A DNA stretch of 64,000 bases from Galeopsis tetrahit (Eukaryota; Streptophyta; Magnoliopsida; Lamiales; Lamiaceae). Of this stretch, positions 47,716-58,925 are shown piece by piece. A program made the translations under genes and the position numbers. The DNA is taken from the NCBI GenBank assembly GCA_963675135.1, contig OY776129.1, forward strand, positions 74,121,348 through 74,185,347. Reading direction: 5' to 3'. Under the pieces are notes generated by a model. It was not told where the DNA came from, made no database searches, and saw only the letters and a program-made list of their open reading frames with translations. Within the stretch, counting starts at the first letter, position 1, and the number at the start of each line of letters is the position of its first letter.

Positions 47716-49780
47716 TTAAACAAAGCAATAACAGCATTGCTTGTCTTCAATTTCCCCTGAGGCTATAGGAGCTGCTCCAGCCTCTCCTCCCTCGTCCGAC
47801 ACAGCTTCCCTGTTCCTATATCTGTAACAACACGCCACAAACACGAACACAGCCAGATTCACCGTACTTAAACCAGCCAGTGCCCAATAATACCGATCCA
47901 GACGACTCTTATTCAACGTCAACTGGAACCAGTTCTTCCTCCCTCCCATTTCACTAATCTTCCCCACAACAAAAACTGATAACACACTGCACATAAATCC
48001 CAAACCAGATACCCCCCTACTGAAGTACCCAAGGTAGCTCTTCATACACTCAGGAGACTGAGCGTTGTGAAATGCAGCAACGCTCTTCTCGAAGAAAGAA
48101 TCGAGGCCTGCAAGCAGGAAGAACTGTGGAAGCAGCCAATATACACCCATGGGAATGACATCATCTGGCTTCTCAACTAAACCATGGTTTCTGATCGTTT
48201 TAAGCCTGCCTATCTCCACTCTAGCAGCAGTTATACAACATAGAATCGAGAGTATCATAGCCACTGCAATACCTATCGGGGATCCATACGTTTTGTACTT
48301 CTTCAAAACGTGCTTAGCCATTTTGTCGAAAATTAATTTCTTTTCCCATTGTGATAGCAGCAGAAGTATCTGGAGAGGGACTTTCCATGTCCCAATTTTG
48401 CGGTTCATTTTACTTGCTTGTTCTATAAAGTAGGTGTTTCCAATAGACGAAACAATCCCACAAACGATGAAGGTTGACCACATAGGCACCATCCGGAGAG
48501 TGATTTTTGCGGATTCAACTTCTGTCACCGAGCAGAGTTTCCATCTATTCGTTTCTTCTGGGTTCGTTCCAGTTGGTATAATGGCAGCCTTCTCTAGGCA
48601 TCTGAACGATAAACAAAATTCTGAATGAAAAAACCAACATTTACATTATCCATGAATGCCAAGAGAGACAATAACTACCTTAGGAAACGAGTACGATTGA
48701 ATGACTGTTGGCCGCCATTGCCCTGATGAAGCAGTTCAGCATTAGTTGGTAAGGATATTTTGGAAGCAGCGGCTACGAATACTCTGCACACCGTGGTTAT
48801 GGGACTCCCCTGCGGTTCAGCCTTTTTGTAAGTGAACGAACCACTCAAAAAGAGAAGCGTTGCAACGATTGTACAGATTGCAGGAATTCCAAACCGGAGG
48901 TGCCATGGTTTTATGTATGGAAGTGCAATGGCTCCAACTATAGGTACAATGACGATGAGACTAAAAGCCGGTATTCTCAAGCAATCTTTTAGTCCATAAC
49001 TAGTATTCTCACTAGGTTCGTCGTCTCTCTGCTCTTGAAGAAAAGGTTTTACGGAGACGAGATTGCCGGCCACTCCAACAGCTATCAACGCCATGCCTGT
49101 GTAGAAAATGACTTTCTGCGTGTGACCAATACAATGTTGGTCGTATTTTTTGCATGTGCCTGTAGCGTTAGCAAGGATTGGCGGTGTGGACATAGTAACT
49201 AGGCCAATTCCCTGTATTAGAAGTAGAGTAATTATCCGTTTTGTTTGTCATTTAGAGGTGATAATAACAGCTGCTAAATAAAGGGGTGATTATATCTATC
49301 TATCTGAATTTTGAACACACAGATATCTGGTAGAGAAAAAGCAATATCATGTATTGGCAGTTAATTGCATACAAAATTTATAATTTGATTGTTTAAAATT
49401 AAGATTAAACCAGCAGAAGTGACTGACCACACTGTAGGCTATGCTAGAAATGAGGAGCATTCTGAAATTTCCGAGGAAAGTATCGACGAGGAAGAGAAAG
49501 GAAGCGGGCAAAACCATAGAAATTCCGCCCCAAATATTCAAAATTCCAGCAGCATGAGTGAAGCTTAGGTTCCAGACTTTGGTTAAATAATTTTGCATCA
49601 CAAATAATGCGTAGTCTACCAATATGTCTGCCCATAGCAATGCTGCAATAATTGGATGAACAATGAGTTGAGTCCATATTCTGAACTAATATTAAAAACA
49701 AACAGATAGTAGGGAGTATCTATTAAGTTGGATTCCTTACCAGAAATTCTGACAAAGCTCTTCTTCATTACAGAAGCCAT
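47716..49780 (-). CDS. NPF (NRT1/PTR) transporter, NPF5.5-like, copy 2
   Basis: A tandem paralogue of the gene at 44607-46592. Four exons: 49741-49780, 49428-49642, 48679-49211 and 47716-48601, total 1,674 nt, 557 residues. The second exon is 215 nt in both copies and all intron positions correspond. It starts MASVMKKSFVRIS and continues ALLWADILVDYALFVMQNYL. Family blocks include CLEKAAIIPTG, TEVESAKITLRMVPMWSTFI, NTYFIEQASKMNRKIG, PMGVYWLLPQFFLLAGLDSF and NKSRLDRYYWALAGLSTVNL. As in copy 1, the proton-coupling ExxE[K/R] site is changed (D-I-L-V-D). The central loop between helices 6 and 7 is shorter than in copy 1. The tail ends KQCCYCFV, a Cys-rich end not shared with copy 1. Substrate unknown. 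Confidence 0.92.
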
Positions 49781-51524
49781 TGAACTCTCTAGAGTAGCTG
49801 AAAAGTAAAGAAACTTGCCCAGATCTCAATTTAAAATCATGAAACAGGGGAATCAAAAGTCAGAACATTTAATAAGCTCAATCTTTTTCATACACACGCA
49901 CGCATAAAAGGAATTAAATTAGTTTCTTCTCCATGGTCATGCTATTCAATCTCACCGTTCACACACCGAGTCAACGAGTTGAGTCAGTTGACCAGACAGA
50001 AAAGAAAGGTAATGTACACAGACAGCCAGGGTCGAAGAAGTTTAAAATATCTCCTGTCCATTTTTTTCTCGCACACAGAATATTAGTGTAGGAGTATTTG
50101 ACTTTGTTGACTGTTTTCTGCAGCTTATCTCTTATTGGTCAATCTAGGTATAAATTATAATAGTGGGTCCAAAACTGATGATTAGTTGGTTATTTAACTG
50201 AACTTATTTCTGAGGTCACGAATAATAGGATTAGTAACATAAATAAATCCTACAAATTTAGTAATATAAATAAATCCTACAAATTTAGTAATTGAGTTGT
50301 GTGGTGCGCAGTGGCGTGGAAAATTTGAAAAAAATCGGTTATTCATTCGTGTTATGGTTTTCAATTTTACGAATTTTGATTTTCGATTTCAATTTTTTTA
50401 CCAAATAAAAATCTGTATCCATTACCCAGCTTTGGTATGTATAATTGAAAACCATAATCGAATGAATAACCGATTATTACGCAATCAAAGAACATTCTTA
50501 ATTCTATTAAGTGAGGAAACTGGGGAATCGACTCCTTTCGCAACCTTATTTTTCAATTTGAAAGAGTTTGGATTTAAAAATAATGAATTCCTCCCAATTA
50601 TTGTTGTATAACCCGATAGTTATCATTTAAATTGCAAGGTGCATACATGACTCAACCAAAGACAATTTGTTTTTGTTTTCTTACTTTATCTTACCATTTT
50701 AGCTAATTAATCGAGTTTGGTAAATGAAAACTAATAAAAACAATTCAAATTCGATAAATTAATTAATCTAAGGCAGCATACATGACTGGCATATCCAATA
50801 TTTTCATTGGTCATCACCCCCGAGTTTATCAGACATATATATTAACAGATTCTTCTTAAAAAAAAAAAGTTCAATATTTTACCAGAATTTCTGGAATTGC
50901 TCCATTGCTGCAGCCATCTTACTATCTGCAGAGAAATGATAGCTGAGAAGTGACTGTAATTGTAAGACAGAAACTTATCCAAGCTGAACCAAAGATTAAA
51001 ATCAAGAAACATAAGAATCAGAATCAATGTCTGTATAATACATCAAGAAGATATATGATTTTATAGTTTTCCTTAACTACACCACACATACACTATACAC
51101 AGAGTTGACCTTAACTACTGCTCTACCAAAAAATAAATAAATAAACTATGAGACGTGGGGGAGAGGAGGAAAACTGGTGTTCATTTTTAATTTGCTGAAA
51201 TAATTCATTTACTACTTTGTTGAATGAAGAAAGGAGTTTTCTTTTACAAACACAGGTCCCAAAAGTGACATCCTTTTGCAACATATCATGTTACCCAAAG
51301 ATAGGCAGCATCTTCTAGTGAAAGCACTACCAAAACACATTCAAAATTCACCAGCAGAATCCCCATGGATCAATCACTGATCACATTTCTTTATAAATGA
51401 ACTTGCAAGTGTATTAGCATTCCCAAAATTAAACTCCATAACTTCAAGTAAACTACAATCAATAAACAATAACCAATATCTTATTATTACATGTTACACT
51501 TACATCTAACGGTGATCATGCTGG
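49781..51524. other. Intergenic between NPF copy 2 and the BTB gene
   Basis: It contains the promoter of NPF copy 2, a hairpin element at 50331-50477, a short direct repeat of AAATAAATCCTACAAATTTA at about 50240 and 50269, and the 3' flank of the BTB gene. No further gene is supported. Confidence 0.5.
50331..50477. repeat. Inverted repeat of about 38 bp with spacer
   Basis: The left arm AATCGGTTATTCATTCGTGT, continuing TATGGTTTTCAATTTTAC, matches in inverse the right arm (complement of AATCGGTTATTCATTCGATT with TATGGTTTTCAATTATAC), with only a few differences. It is probably a small foldback MITE; no target duplication was identified. Confidence 0.75.
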
Positions 51525-52919
51525 TCATAAAACAGAGACAACACCTGAGTTGTAACTACTTTGCCAAACCTCAATCCCTTCAACATCTTCTCTAGTCACA
51601 AATAGCCTATCACCACCACCCACTATTTTCTTGATTACCCCTCGTTCTGAATCCTCAACTTTATACACATAATTCCTCCTGTACATATCTTCACTCATGA
51701 TCCTCTCGTTTTCGCCCTCCTCTACCCTCGACCACACCTCCAACTCCCCCTCTCTCCCTATGAACACTTGCTCTCTGTAACAATGTAACGAAAAATTGCC
51801 ACCACCATTGCCTCCCACATTCCTCATACTCGGATTCCTCTCCTTAAGATATAGCCACGGATCATCACTCAGTTTCCTCAAATCCGCCATAGCTAAATCT
51901 CCTGATTTAGAACAAATCTTGAACAATGATAGCCCATCCAAATCAACATCCACATCAGCAAACGAGTCCCCAAACCGGCTGCTCCGACCTGAACCCGGTT
52001 CATTCGTCTCCCAAACCATATTTCCGGTTCTTGGATCCCACAACCGGATATAGCCGGAATATCCGAACGCACCAGACGTCACAGAACTCCCTACCAAAAC
52101 CCCCAAATCGGAAACATAAGTAAGCTTAGTCGGAACCATGTACTTGGAAGAACTTCCCGGCATTCTCCCAATCTCAGATGAAATGTTCATCGTCGATTTA
52201 TCAATCATTAACACGCAATTCTCTCCGTGTTGGCAATCGTATGAAGCGAATACTGTATCAACCGAGTCGGCAATCGCGTGGACTCGGGCCTTGTATATCC
52301 TAACATCAGAGGGATCGACCCAATCAACAGACTGGACACGTCGACCATTAGTCATATTATAGAAATGTAACCCTGATCCCTGTAAGGATCCGACGGCAGC
52401 AATCTCGGGTCGGATTCTTTTCACCGTATTGATGTAATCCAAGTGGGTCCGCACCGTTGCTGTGTGGCTGAGATTCCAATCGTAGACTGTAATCTGGCCG
52501 CCGTGAGCCACCCATAACGATCCATCCAATTCAATGGCGTCGAAGTCCGAAACGACGCCGTCGGATGAGGGTTTCACGGTGGTGAACAGGGAGGCGTCTA
52601 TACCACTGAGTCGACTCGGGGCGAGTGCGGACTTGAGTTGGGACTCGATTCCGAAGTAGAGCGCCTCGTCGATGAGTTCCTGATTGGAGAAGCGTTTGGC
52701 GGTGGAGGGAAGGCGGTTGGAGCGGAGTAGAGAGAGGAGGATGGAGAAGATTTCCGGGTCTCGGTCGATGAAGACGGAATCGTGAGCCGGCCGGTTCGAG
52801 AGGGCGGATAGGAGGGAATCGGGGCCGCCGGATCGGAGAGTGGATACAGTTGTTTCGAATAGCTTACCTCCAACGTTGATCTTCACGCGTTCACCGGCGG
52901 CGGAGTGTTGGTCGCCCAT
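51525..52919 (-). CDS. BTB/POZ (KCTD-type) protein, At3g09030/At5g41330-like
   Basis: An intronless 464-residue protein with a BTB/POZ domain of the potassium-channel tetramerisation (T1) type at about residues 11-100 (VKINVGGKLFETTVSTLRSG; FIDRDPEIFSILLSLLRSNR; ELIDEALYFGIESQLKSAL). It is followed by a long beta-rich region with WD-like repeats (AIELDGSLWVAHGGQITVYD; GYIRLWDPRTGNMVWETNEP). The length and arrangement match the Arabidopsis BTB proteins At3g09030 and At5g41330. Such proteins are thought to act as adaptors for CUL3 ubiquitin ligases or as multimerisation modules; the partner here is unknown. The coding region is GC-richer than its flanks. The first ATG of the frame is used; it lies right before the VKINVGG strand, as expected. 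Confidence 0.93.
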   Translation of the reverse strand: MGDQHSAAGERVKINVGGKLFETTVSTLRSGGPDSLLSALSNRPAHDSVFIDRDPEIFSILLSLLRSNRLPSTAKRFSNQELIDEALYFGIESQLKSALAPSRLSGIDASLFTTVKPSSDGVVSDFDAIELDGSLWVAHGGQITVYDWNLSHTATVRTHLDYINTVKRIRPEIAAVGSLQGSGLHFYNMTNGRRVQSVDWVDPSDVRIYKARVHAIADSVDTVFASYDCQHGENCVLMIDKSTMNISSEIGRMPGSSSKYMVPTKLTYVSDLGVLVGSSVTSGAFGYSGYIRLWDPRTGNMVWETNEPGSGRSSRFGDSFADVDVDLDGLSLFKICSKSGDLAMADLRKLSDDPWLYLKERNPSMRNVGGNGGGNFSLHCYREQVFIGREGELEVWSRVEEGENERIMSEDMYRRNYVYKVEDSERGVIKKIVGGGDRLFVTREDVEGIEVWQSSYNSGVVSVL

Positions 52920-53019
52920 TGACGGGGGTTTTGAGGGGAACTGACAGAGTAATTTTTCTTAACGATTTGTACTTTTCTGGACTTAATACAGTTGTGTTCA
53001 CTGTTTACGCATTTCATTA

Positions 53020-53303
53020 CGATTGTTTGGTTACGGGGATAGGATGAAGATTAAAAAAATATGGATGAAGTAATCCATGTAATTGAATAATAATTATATT
53101 TAGATAAAAATTGAAAAATAGGTTTGAATTGAGTTTTATGTCAAATTAATAGTTAAGTAAGAATGAGAATTTGGAAGAAAGTAATAAATGTGTGTTGAAA
53201 AAAAGAGAGAGAGAGAGAGTGATAAAAAAAAAAGAGTAATGTGATTTGGATGGAGAGAATACCCATCCAAATCCGGATGTCTAATACCAAACCAAACACA
53301 CCC
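53020..53303. mobile_element. Tourist-like MITE with TTA duplication
   Basis: A 284-bp element with ends CGATTGTTTGGTTACGGGGA and the complement of GGGTGTGTTTGGTTTGGTAT, flanked by TTA (53017-53019 and 53304-53306). It lies just upstream of the BTB gene's start. Confidence 0.7.
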
Positions 53304-53306
53304 TTA

Positions 53307-53593
53307 GGGCATGTTTGTTTTGGTATTTTGAGAATTTTGAAAATCTAGTGGATTTCAAAATCCTAATATTTTTTATGTTTGTTTTGGGATTTTTGTAGGA
53401 TAGGATTTAACTTTATAGTATATGATTATAGGTTTTATAGGTATTTATATAGGGTTTATAGGTATTTATAGAGTTGACTTTTATAGTGTTATAGGGTGGG
53501 ATTTTGAAATCCTGAATCAAAATCCTAAACTGTAACGGGGGTGGAGTTTCGAAATCCCAAATCCGAATTTCCCATCTCAAAACAAACATGCCC
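53307..53593. mobile_element. Tourist-like MITE abutting the previous one
   Basis: A 287-bp element with near-perfect ends GGGCATGTTTGTTTTG and CAAAACAAACATGCCC, flanked by TTA (53304-53306 and 53594-53596). Its left duplication is the right duplication of the 53020-53303 element, so one was inserted into the target duplication of the other. Confidence 0.82.
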
Positions 53594-53596
53594 TTA

Positions 53597-55209
53597 AGTT
53601 TTACCCATCACATTTGTGATTTTTTTTAAATTTAATTTCGGATACAATTTAGATCTTAAACTATTTTTGTATAATTAAGCACTTCAGCTTTTAATAATAA
53701 ATCTATCAACTAATAATATGTAGGAGTAACAAATCAATTTATAAAATAAAATTTCAATTTTTCTGATAAAAATAAAATACAGTCATTGTCTTTCAATTAA
53801 TTTCGTTGGCAAGTAATTGATTGACAATATCATTCCAAACCAATTGGTCACAACAAAAAAATATGAAAGATGGAATGAAAAACTAATCTCCTATGGACAC
53901 TGAAGTTTCATCAACAAATTAAATGATCATTTTCATCTACATTTTTTTTGTATTTAAATTGGTAGAGGGACATATATGTTCCACTTTATTAGTTGAAAGA
54001 CTTATTTCTTTGATTGTACGAAAAAAATAGTTCAACATTCAAAATACAAATTCTACCTTATCCCTTGTTTTTAATCCACTCAAAACTCTTCTTCAAACTA
54101 CATTACTATATGGACAAGATTTAGCAAAAAACCTAAGCAAATACGGAGTAATAAATAAAAACATGTCCTAATATAAGTTGATTACAAACCAGAATATTTT
54201 GATTTGAAAGCTAACTCAACCACCACTCCTCAATTACCACTCCACCACTCCTCAATTACCACTCCACCACCAACCAACGTCGTTCGCTGTCATCACCCCA
54301 CCATTTGGCTCATTACCGTGCTTTTGTAGTTGGGATCAACGGGGCAACCTTCTCGGCGGAGATACGGTGATCGATCGGGGTGAGAGATTCGTTGATCTCG
54401 TTTATATTTATGTTGTTTTGTTATTTCTAGTGTGTTTCTATAGTTCTTAGTTTACTTTATTTTTCCTTCTTGTTTTTACTTTAGCTTCCCTACGGCTTGT
54501 TCGACCCTCCTCCCTTTTGATTTTGTTTCTTCCTGCATGGGTCTCCCAAGGTTTTTTGCCTCCTTTTTGTGTGTTTTCTGTGGTTTGATGGATCATGGTT
54601 TGGTTTTGGTGTTCTTTGTTTTTATTTTTTCTCTAAATTTCTTGAATGTATTCTCTTTTGAGAATGAAGATTTGAGCTTATTTGTGGGCAAACGATTCTC
54701 TCGTTTTCCCACTTCCTCACGATTGGATGGGACAACTTTGTTCGATTTAATCTACCTCGAATTGAAGATCTGGTGCTTAGAAATGCTTTGATTGTATTTA
54801 TTTGGATCTTGTTCCCAACCTTAAAAAAAAAAAATTGATTACAATATTGTTGATTATTCTTTTTAGAAAGGAAAATTAGTTCCAGTAACCTCCCGCACTT
54901 AAAATTTTGTTTAAATAGTCTTTGAATAACCTTAATAAGAAAGCCCCTAAATTCCACTCACAACATATCACACAAAATCTCATTTATTTAAAAAGAGGGT
55001 CAACCTCAAGAAGTCGGCCTAGTGGTGTAGGCTTTGGACTTTGGCTCTTTCAATACTTGAAAATTTCTATGGAGCCATGTCCAACCTTTGAAATGAGGTT
55101 TTATGTTGAACAAAAACTTTTAATAAGATCCCTTTTAGAAGACATGTGAAAGGGCCTAAGTCCAAAGCCAACACCTTATTTAGAAGTGTCTGATCAACAT
55201 AAAACCTTA
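53597..55209. other. Intergenic, with small direct repeats
   Basis: No gene. ACTCCTCAATTACCACTCCA occurs twice in tandem at about 54225-54265. At 55025-55175 the word GTAGGCTTTGGACTTTGG is matched inversely by AAGTCCAAAGCCAACACC, a possible foldback remnant. A reading frame of 84 codons at 54537-54791 has no recognisable similarity. Confidence 0.4.
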
Positions 55210-55515
55210 CTCCCTCTGATTCAAAAAGTTTGTCGCATTTGTTATTTTGTATAAAATTAATGAACATATTTTTTTGACACATTTATCCCTTATTAATTTG
55301 TCCCTCTCCCCATTGATCTTTCCTTTCTATCACACTCTTGCCTTTTAAAAGAAGTGAGAGAAAATGAATCATTAATGTATTTCCAATTAAAAGTGATATT
55401 ATAGGAGTTACAAAAGGGTATTTTAGGAAAATTCGTGGTAAAAATAGGAAAAGTGACAAATTTTTTGAAACAAAAATAAAGACCAAATGCGACAAACTTT
55501 ATGAAACGGAAGGAA
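55210..55515. mobile_element. Stowaway-like MITE
   Basis: A 306-bp element with ends CTCCCTCTGATTCAAAAAGT and the complement of TTCCTTCCGTTTCATAAAGT, then TTTGTCGCATTT in both arms, flanked by TA (55208-55209 and 55516-55517). A different subfamily from the 296-bp copies at 12.7 and 15-16 kb. Confidence 0.82.
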
Positions 55516-56373
55516 TATTTATTAAAAGTGTCTTTAACCGCGCCCACATATTTATAGAAAGAATGTTTGATGAGTTACAATTTGGGCTTACAAATATCCA
55601 ATTGTGGCCCAATACCCATTGGGTTACTTGAAACGTCAAAGGGCTCGGCTAAAGCCACACACAGATCCTATGAGGACACCCACGTGAAAATCCCAAAATT
55701 AACCTCTTCAATTAAAACCCTAACTATTTCATTCTCTCTTCTTCTCACATTCAGACACCCACCTCACTCCCATCTCCATTTTTACACCTCAATTTCTCTC
55801 TTCAGCGCCGCGTCGCCTACCTACCACTCCACTTCGTCGCGGCGGCCCACGCCGCCCACTGCGCAGCACTCTCCCCTCCTTCGCGGTCGTTAGCGGCCGC
55901 AACCCTTCCCTCTCCCCTTCGCGGCTGTTCGCGGCCGCCTCCTCTCGTCGCCGTCCCCGTCTCCCCACCCAACACGCGCGACAACATCGCCCTCTCTCTC
56001 AACGTCGCCGCGGCGCAGCTCCGCCTCCCCTCCCCACGCTGCGACAGCGCCGCCCTCACTCCCCACGTCGCCGCCTCTTCTCCTCCCTCGTCTGCCGCGG
56101 CCGCGGCCGCCGTCGCCCTCCTCCCAGAGACGCGGCCGCTTGCACCCCTCCTCCGCCACCGTCGCCCGTTCAAGGTAGGATTTTTTAAATTTCACGAGCA
56201 TAAAACCCGTAAAGAAGAAATCTCGAAAAGAGAAAAAGTAGGATATAAATCTAAATCCATCAAAGATTTAGCAGAAATGAGTATAAAACTCATGAGATTC
56301 ATTCAAATTGAATTGCGTAAACATACCTAGATCGACGGACATGTTTAATCGATCATAAATTAATCGATACACA

Positions 56374-56385
56374 GCTCTGATACCA
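56374..56385 (-). other. LTR-retroelement primer-binding-site motif
   Basis: On the minus strand, TGGTATCAGAGC is complementary to the 3' end of initiator tRNA-Met, the usual primer site of plant Copia-type and TRIM elements. It directly follows a CA that would end an LTR (beginning TGTGAAATTTCATAAC on the plus strand at 56386). No second LTR or coding domain was found, so it is a fragment. Confidence 0.6.
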
Positions 56386-56519
56386 TGTGAAATTTCATAA
56401 CAAGAAGAAATTGGATAGAGTGCATATTGAGATAATACAAAAATATAGAAATTGAATTACATTTGAATTACATTAATTTAGGGTTTTTAGAAAAATTAGA
56501 GTTTTTAGAAGTTCGTGAT

Positions 56520-56830
56520 TTATTTTCGAACATATTGAGTTTGTTTTGGAAATTTTTTCGAACAAATAATTTTTGTTTTGGAAAAAATTTCGAACATTTT
56601 GTTCGATCTTTTTTTTCGGACAAATTTAGGTTGTTTTGGAATTTTTTTCGAACAATCTGTGTTTGTTTTGAAAATTTTTTTGAACAATCTTTGTTTGTCT
56701 TGGAAAAAATTTCGAACATTTTGTTCGATTTTTTTTTTCGAACAAATTTAAGTTGTTTGAAAATTTTTTCGAACATATTGAGTTTGTTTATTAAAAAATT
56801 TGGGACATCTCAATTTTGTTTGTTTTGAAA
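56520..56830. repeat. Minisatellite, units of about 30-40 bp
   Basis: Diverged tandem units containing TTTTTTCGAACAAAT and TTGTTTTGGAAAAAATTTCG. The open frames on both strands here (Phe/Asn-rich on plus, Lys/Asn-rich on minus) are by-products of the repeat. Confidence 0.85.
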
Positions 56831-57176
56831 TTTTGAGTTTTTGTTGTTTTGGTGATATTGGCAGTGCACATGGGCCGAAATGGTTGATTAGTTTTTGTTG
56901 TTTTGGTGACATACTAAGATTTAATGTTGTTTTGTTGTTTTGGTGACATTCCGCTTGTTTGTTGATGGAGATTTTTGTTGTTTTGGTGGTGATGGTGATG
57001 GTGGGGATCCGAATGATATGAAACGGGTGGGTGTACTCATCCGTTCTTTTTTTAAAAAAATGTGTAGGAGTAGGAGGGGTACAAAAGACATTTCACGTAC
57101 CTCTAGTGATAAAACAAAGTTTCCGTGGGTGTCCTCATAGGATCCTTGGGTACCTTTAGCCGCGGCCAACGTCAAA

Positions 57177-58925
57177 TTATACCCATCTCAAAACTCAACA
57201 TATTATATGGATCTACAACTCAAACCCAATGGGTTATACTCATCAATCAGGCCCATAAGATTTTGTTTTGATAATACTGTAGTATTAGATCCAATAAATT
57301 ACAATTCTGAAACAAAATAATATCTCTCTCAATATTGTACTTCTCTCCTAATTAGTCCAACTGTTTTCGGGTCATTGTGGAGTATATGATATTTTGATCC
57401 ATATTGGAGATTATGCACTGTTAATTTAATCACATTGATAAGATTATTGTATGTCTCTAAGTTAATGGATTTTACTCACCAGCCCCATAATTTTTTGTTT
57501 TCATAATAGCATTCGATCAATAATTACAATTTAAAACTATGTTAACACAATTATATCTCTCTCTCAATAGTTTAGTTCTCTGTTAAAATGTGTGTCATGC
57601 TTTACCCCAGTTGCACGGGTACACATGAGACTATCTTGACTCCTGAGTCAATGTTCATCATGTTTGTTAAAAAAATATGATTTTCTTATTTTCTTAATTT
57701 CTTCAGTTTGGTAATTAAATAGACCAAAATATTATTATTATTCGTGTGTATATTCATAATATTACTTTTAGTTTGTTAAAAAGTTTGGCTATTTTATAAA
57801 CCAAATTATGGATTTCTGGTATTAAAAAAAAAAAAAAAGTTTAAATCGAACCATGAATGTCCAACCAACCACTCTGGAGATGGTCCACATGCTCTATATT
57901 AGATCTTAATTACCACATTGAACCTCACAAAATTTATTATTCCTCAGATTTGTCTATTTGCGACCACAAGTTTTGGCAACTACGTTATTGAATACTCTGT
58001 GTAAAAAGGAATGCATTTGCAACAGATATGATTAATCTTTTTTCTGAATTTAAATACAAGTGTATAGCAATCGGTAAATAGGTTCTAATTTACCATTTTA
58101 TTTCGTATTGCATTACTTTAATACACATTGCATATTCCTCGAATTAATAAAGATATATAAACACACAGTAGCTATAGATGATAACATGATCACATTTTAT
58201 CAAGTAGATATGCATTGTTCTTGCACATGTACACAAGTTATTTAAGGTTCATGTAAATTCAAAAATTTCAAGTATTACCATTTAGTGTATGAAGTTCCAT
58301 TGTTTAGTGATTTTAAATTAAACACAAAGAATTTTAAATAATGGAGTAACACTTTGTATATAAAACATTACCATTTAAAAAAGAGAGTTGTTCATGTAAA
58401 CCAGGGTTTACTAGAAATGTTTATCCGAACTAGGTTAATTGGATCAACCCGTTTAACCTTGAAATATTGTTTTTTTTTTTTTTTTTTTTTGAGAAAACCT
58501 TGAAATATTGCTAATCGATATATAAAGTGTCTTTTTCTAGCATGTAAAGTGTCATTATTTGGTGATTTTGAGTTAAACAACAAATAATAGTAACAATTTC
58601 TATATTATATAGTAACACTTGAAAAGATAGAGTTTCCTAGTTCGCATGCATGCATAATTGCATAAGCTCTATATATTTTACAATTTCGGATTAAAATAAT
58701 GATAATCTCAAGATGAAACAAAATGTTACGGTTGACAAGAAAATGAATTGATGCACACAATAAAAAACACTAATATACAATATTGAATGTTATTCCGCAA
58801 CATGATGGTCGTCACGCCCACAACCTCACAAATTGAACAAGTTTCTATTTATTTTATAGTTTCCCATTTCCCTTAATTGGAAAACAAATAACATTAAAAA
58901 GAAAATCAAACTTATTATATAAAAT
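57177..58925. other. Intergenic downstream of the GPAT gene
   Basis: AT-rich. A block with AATTACAATT and TATCTCTCTCTCAATA appears twice in diverged form (57290-57350 and 57520-57580). Nothing else was recognised. The 3' untranslated region of the GPAT gene is expected at the right edge. Confidence 0.4.

Larger units (their letters stand above)
55641..57167. mobile_element. Pack-MULE-like element, 1,527 bp
   Basis: Perfect 9-bp duplications AACGTCAAA (55632-55640 and 57168-57176) flank inverted ends: GGGCTCGGCTAAAG and the complement of GGCCGCGGCTAAAG, both continuing with GATCCTATGAGGACACCCACG. Inside, 55800-56175 is strikingly GC-rich (CG/CCG words) and resembles the 5' end of a gene with a donor-like CAAG/GTAGGA at about 56170-56180. 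This is the pattern of Mutator-like elements that capture gene fragments. No transposase is present. A tRNA-Met primer-site motif lies at 56374-56385 and a minisatellite at 56520-56830. Confidence 0.8.

Noticed and set aside
55817..56201. Ala/Gly/Arg-rich frames on the minus strand
   Set aside because: They are by-products of the GC-rich insert of a Mutator-like element, with low-complexity composition and no recognisable domain.
56463..56828. 121-codon Phe-rich frame and its 102-codon antisense partner
   Set aside because: Both follow from a minisatellite of 30-40 bp units; no protein family resembles them.
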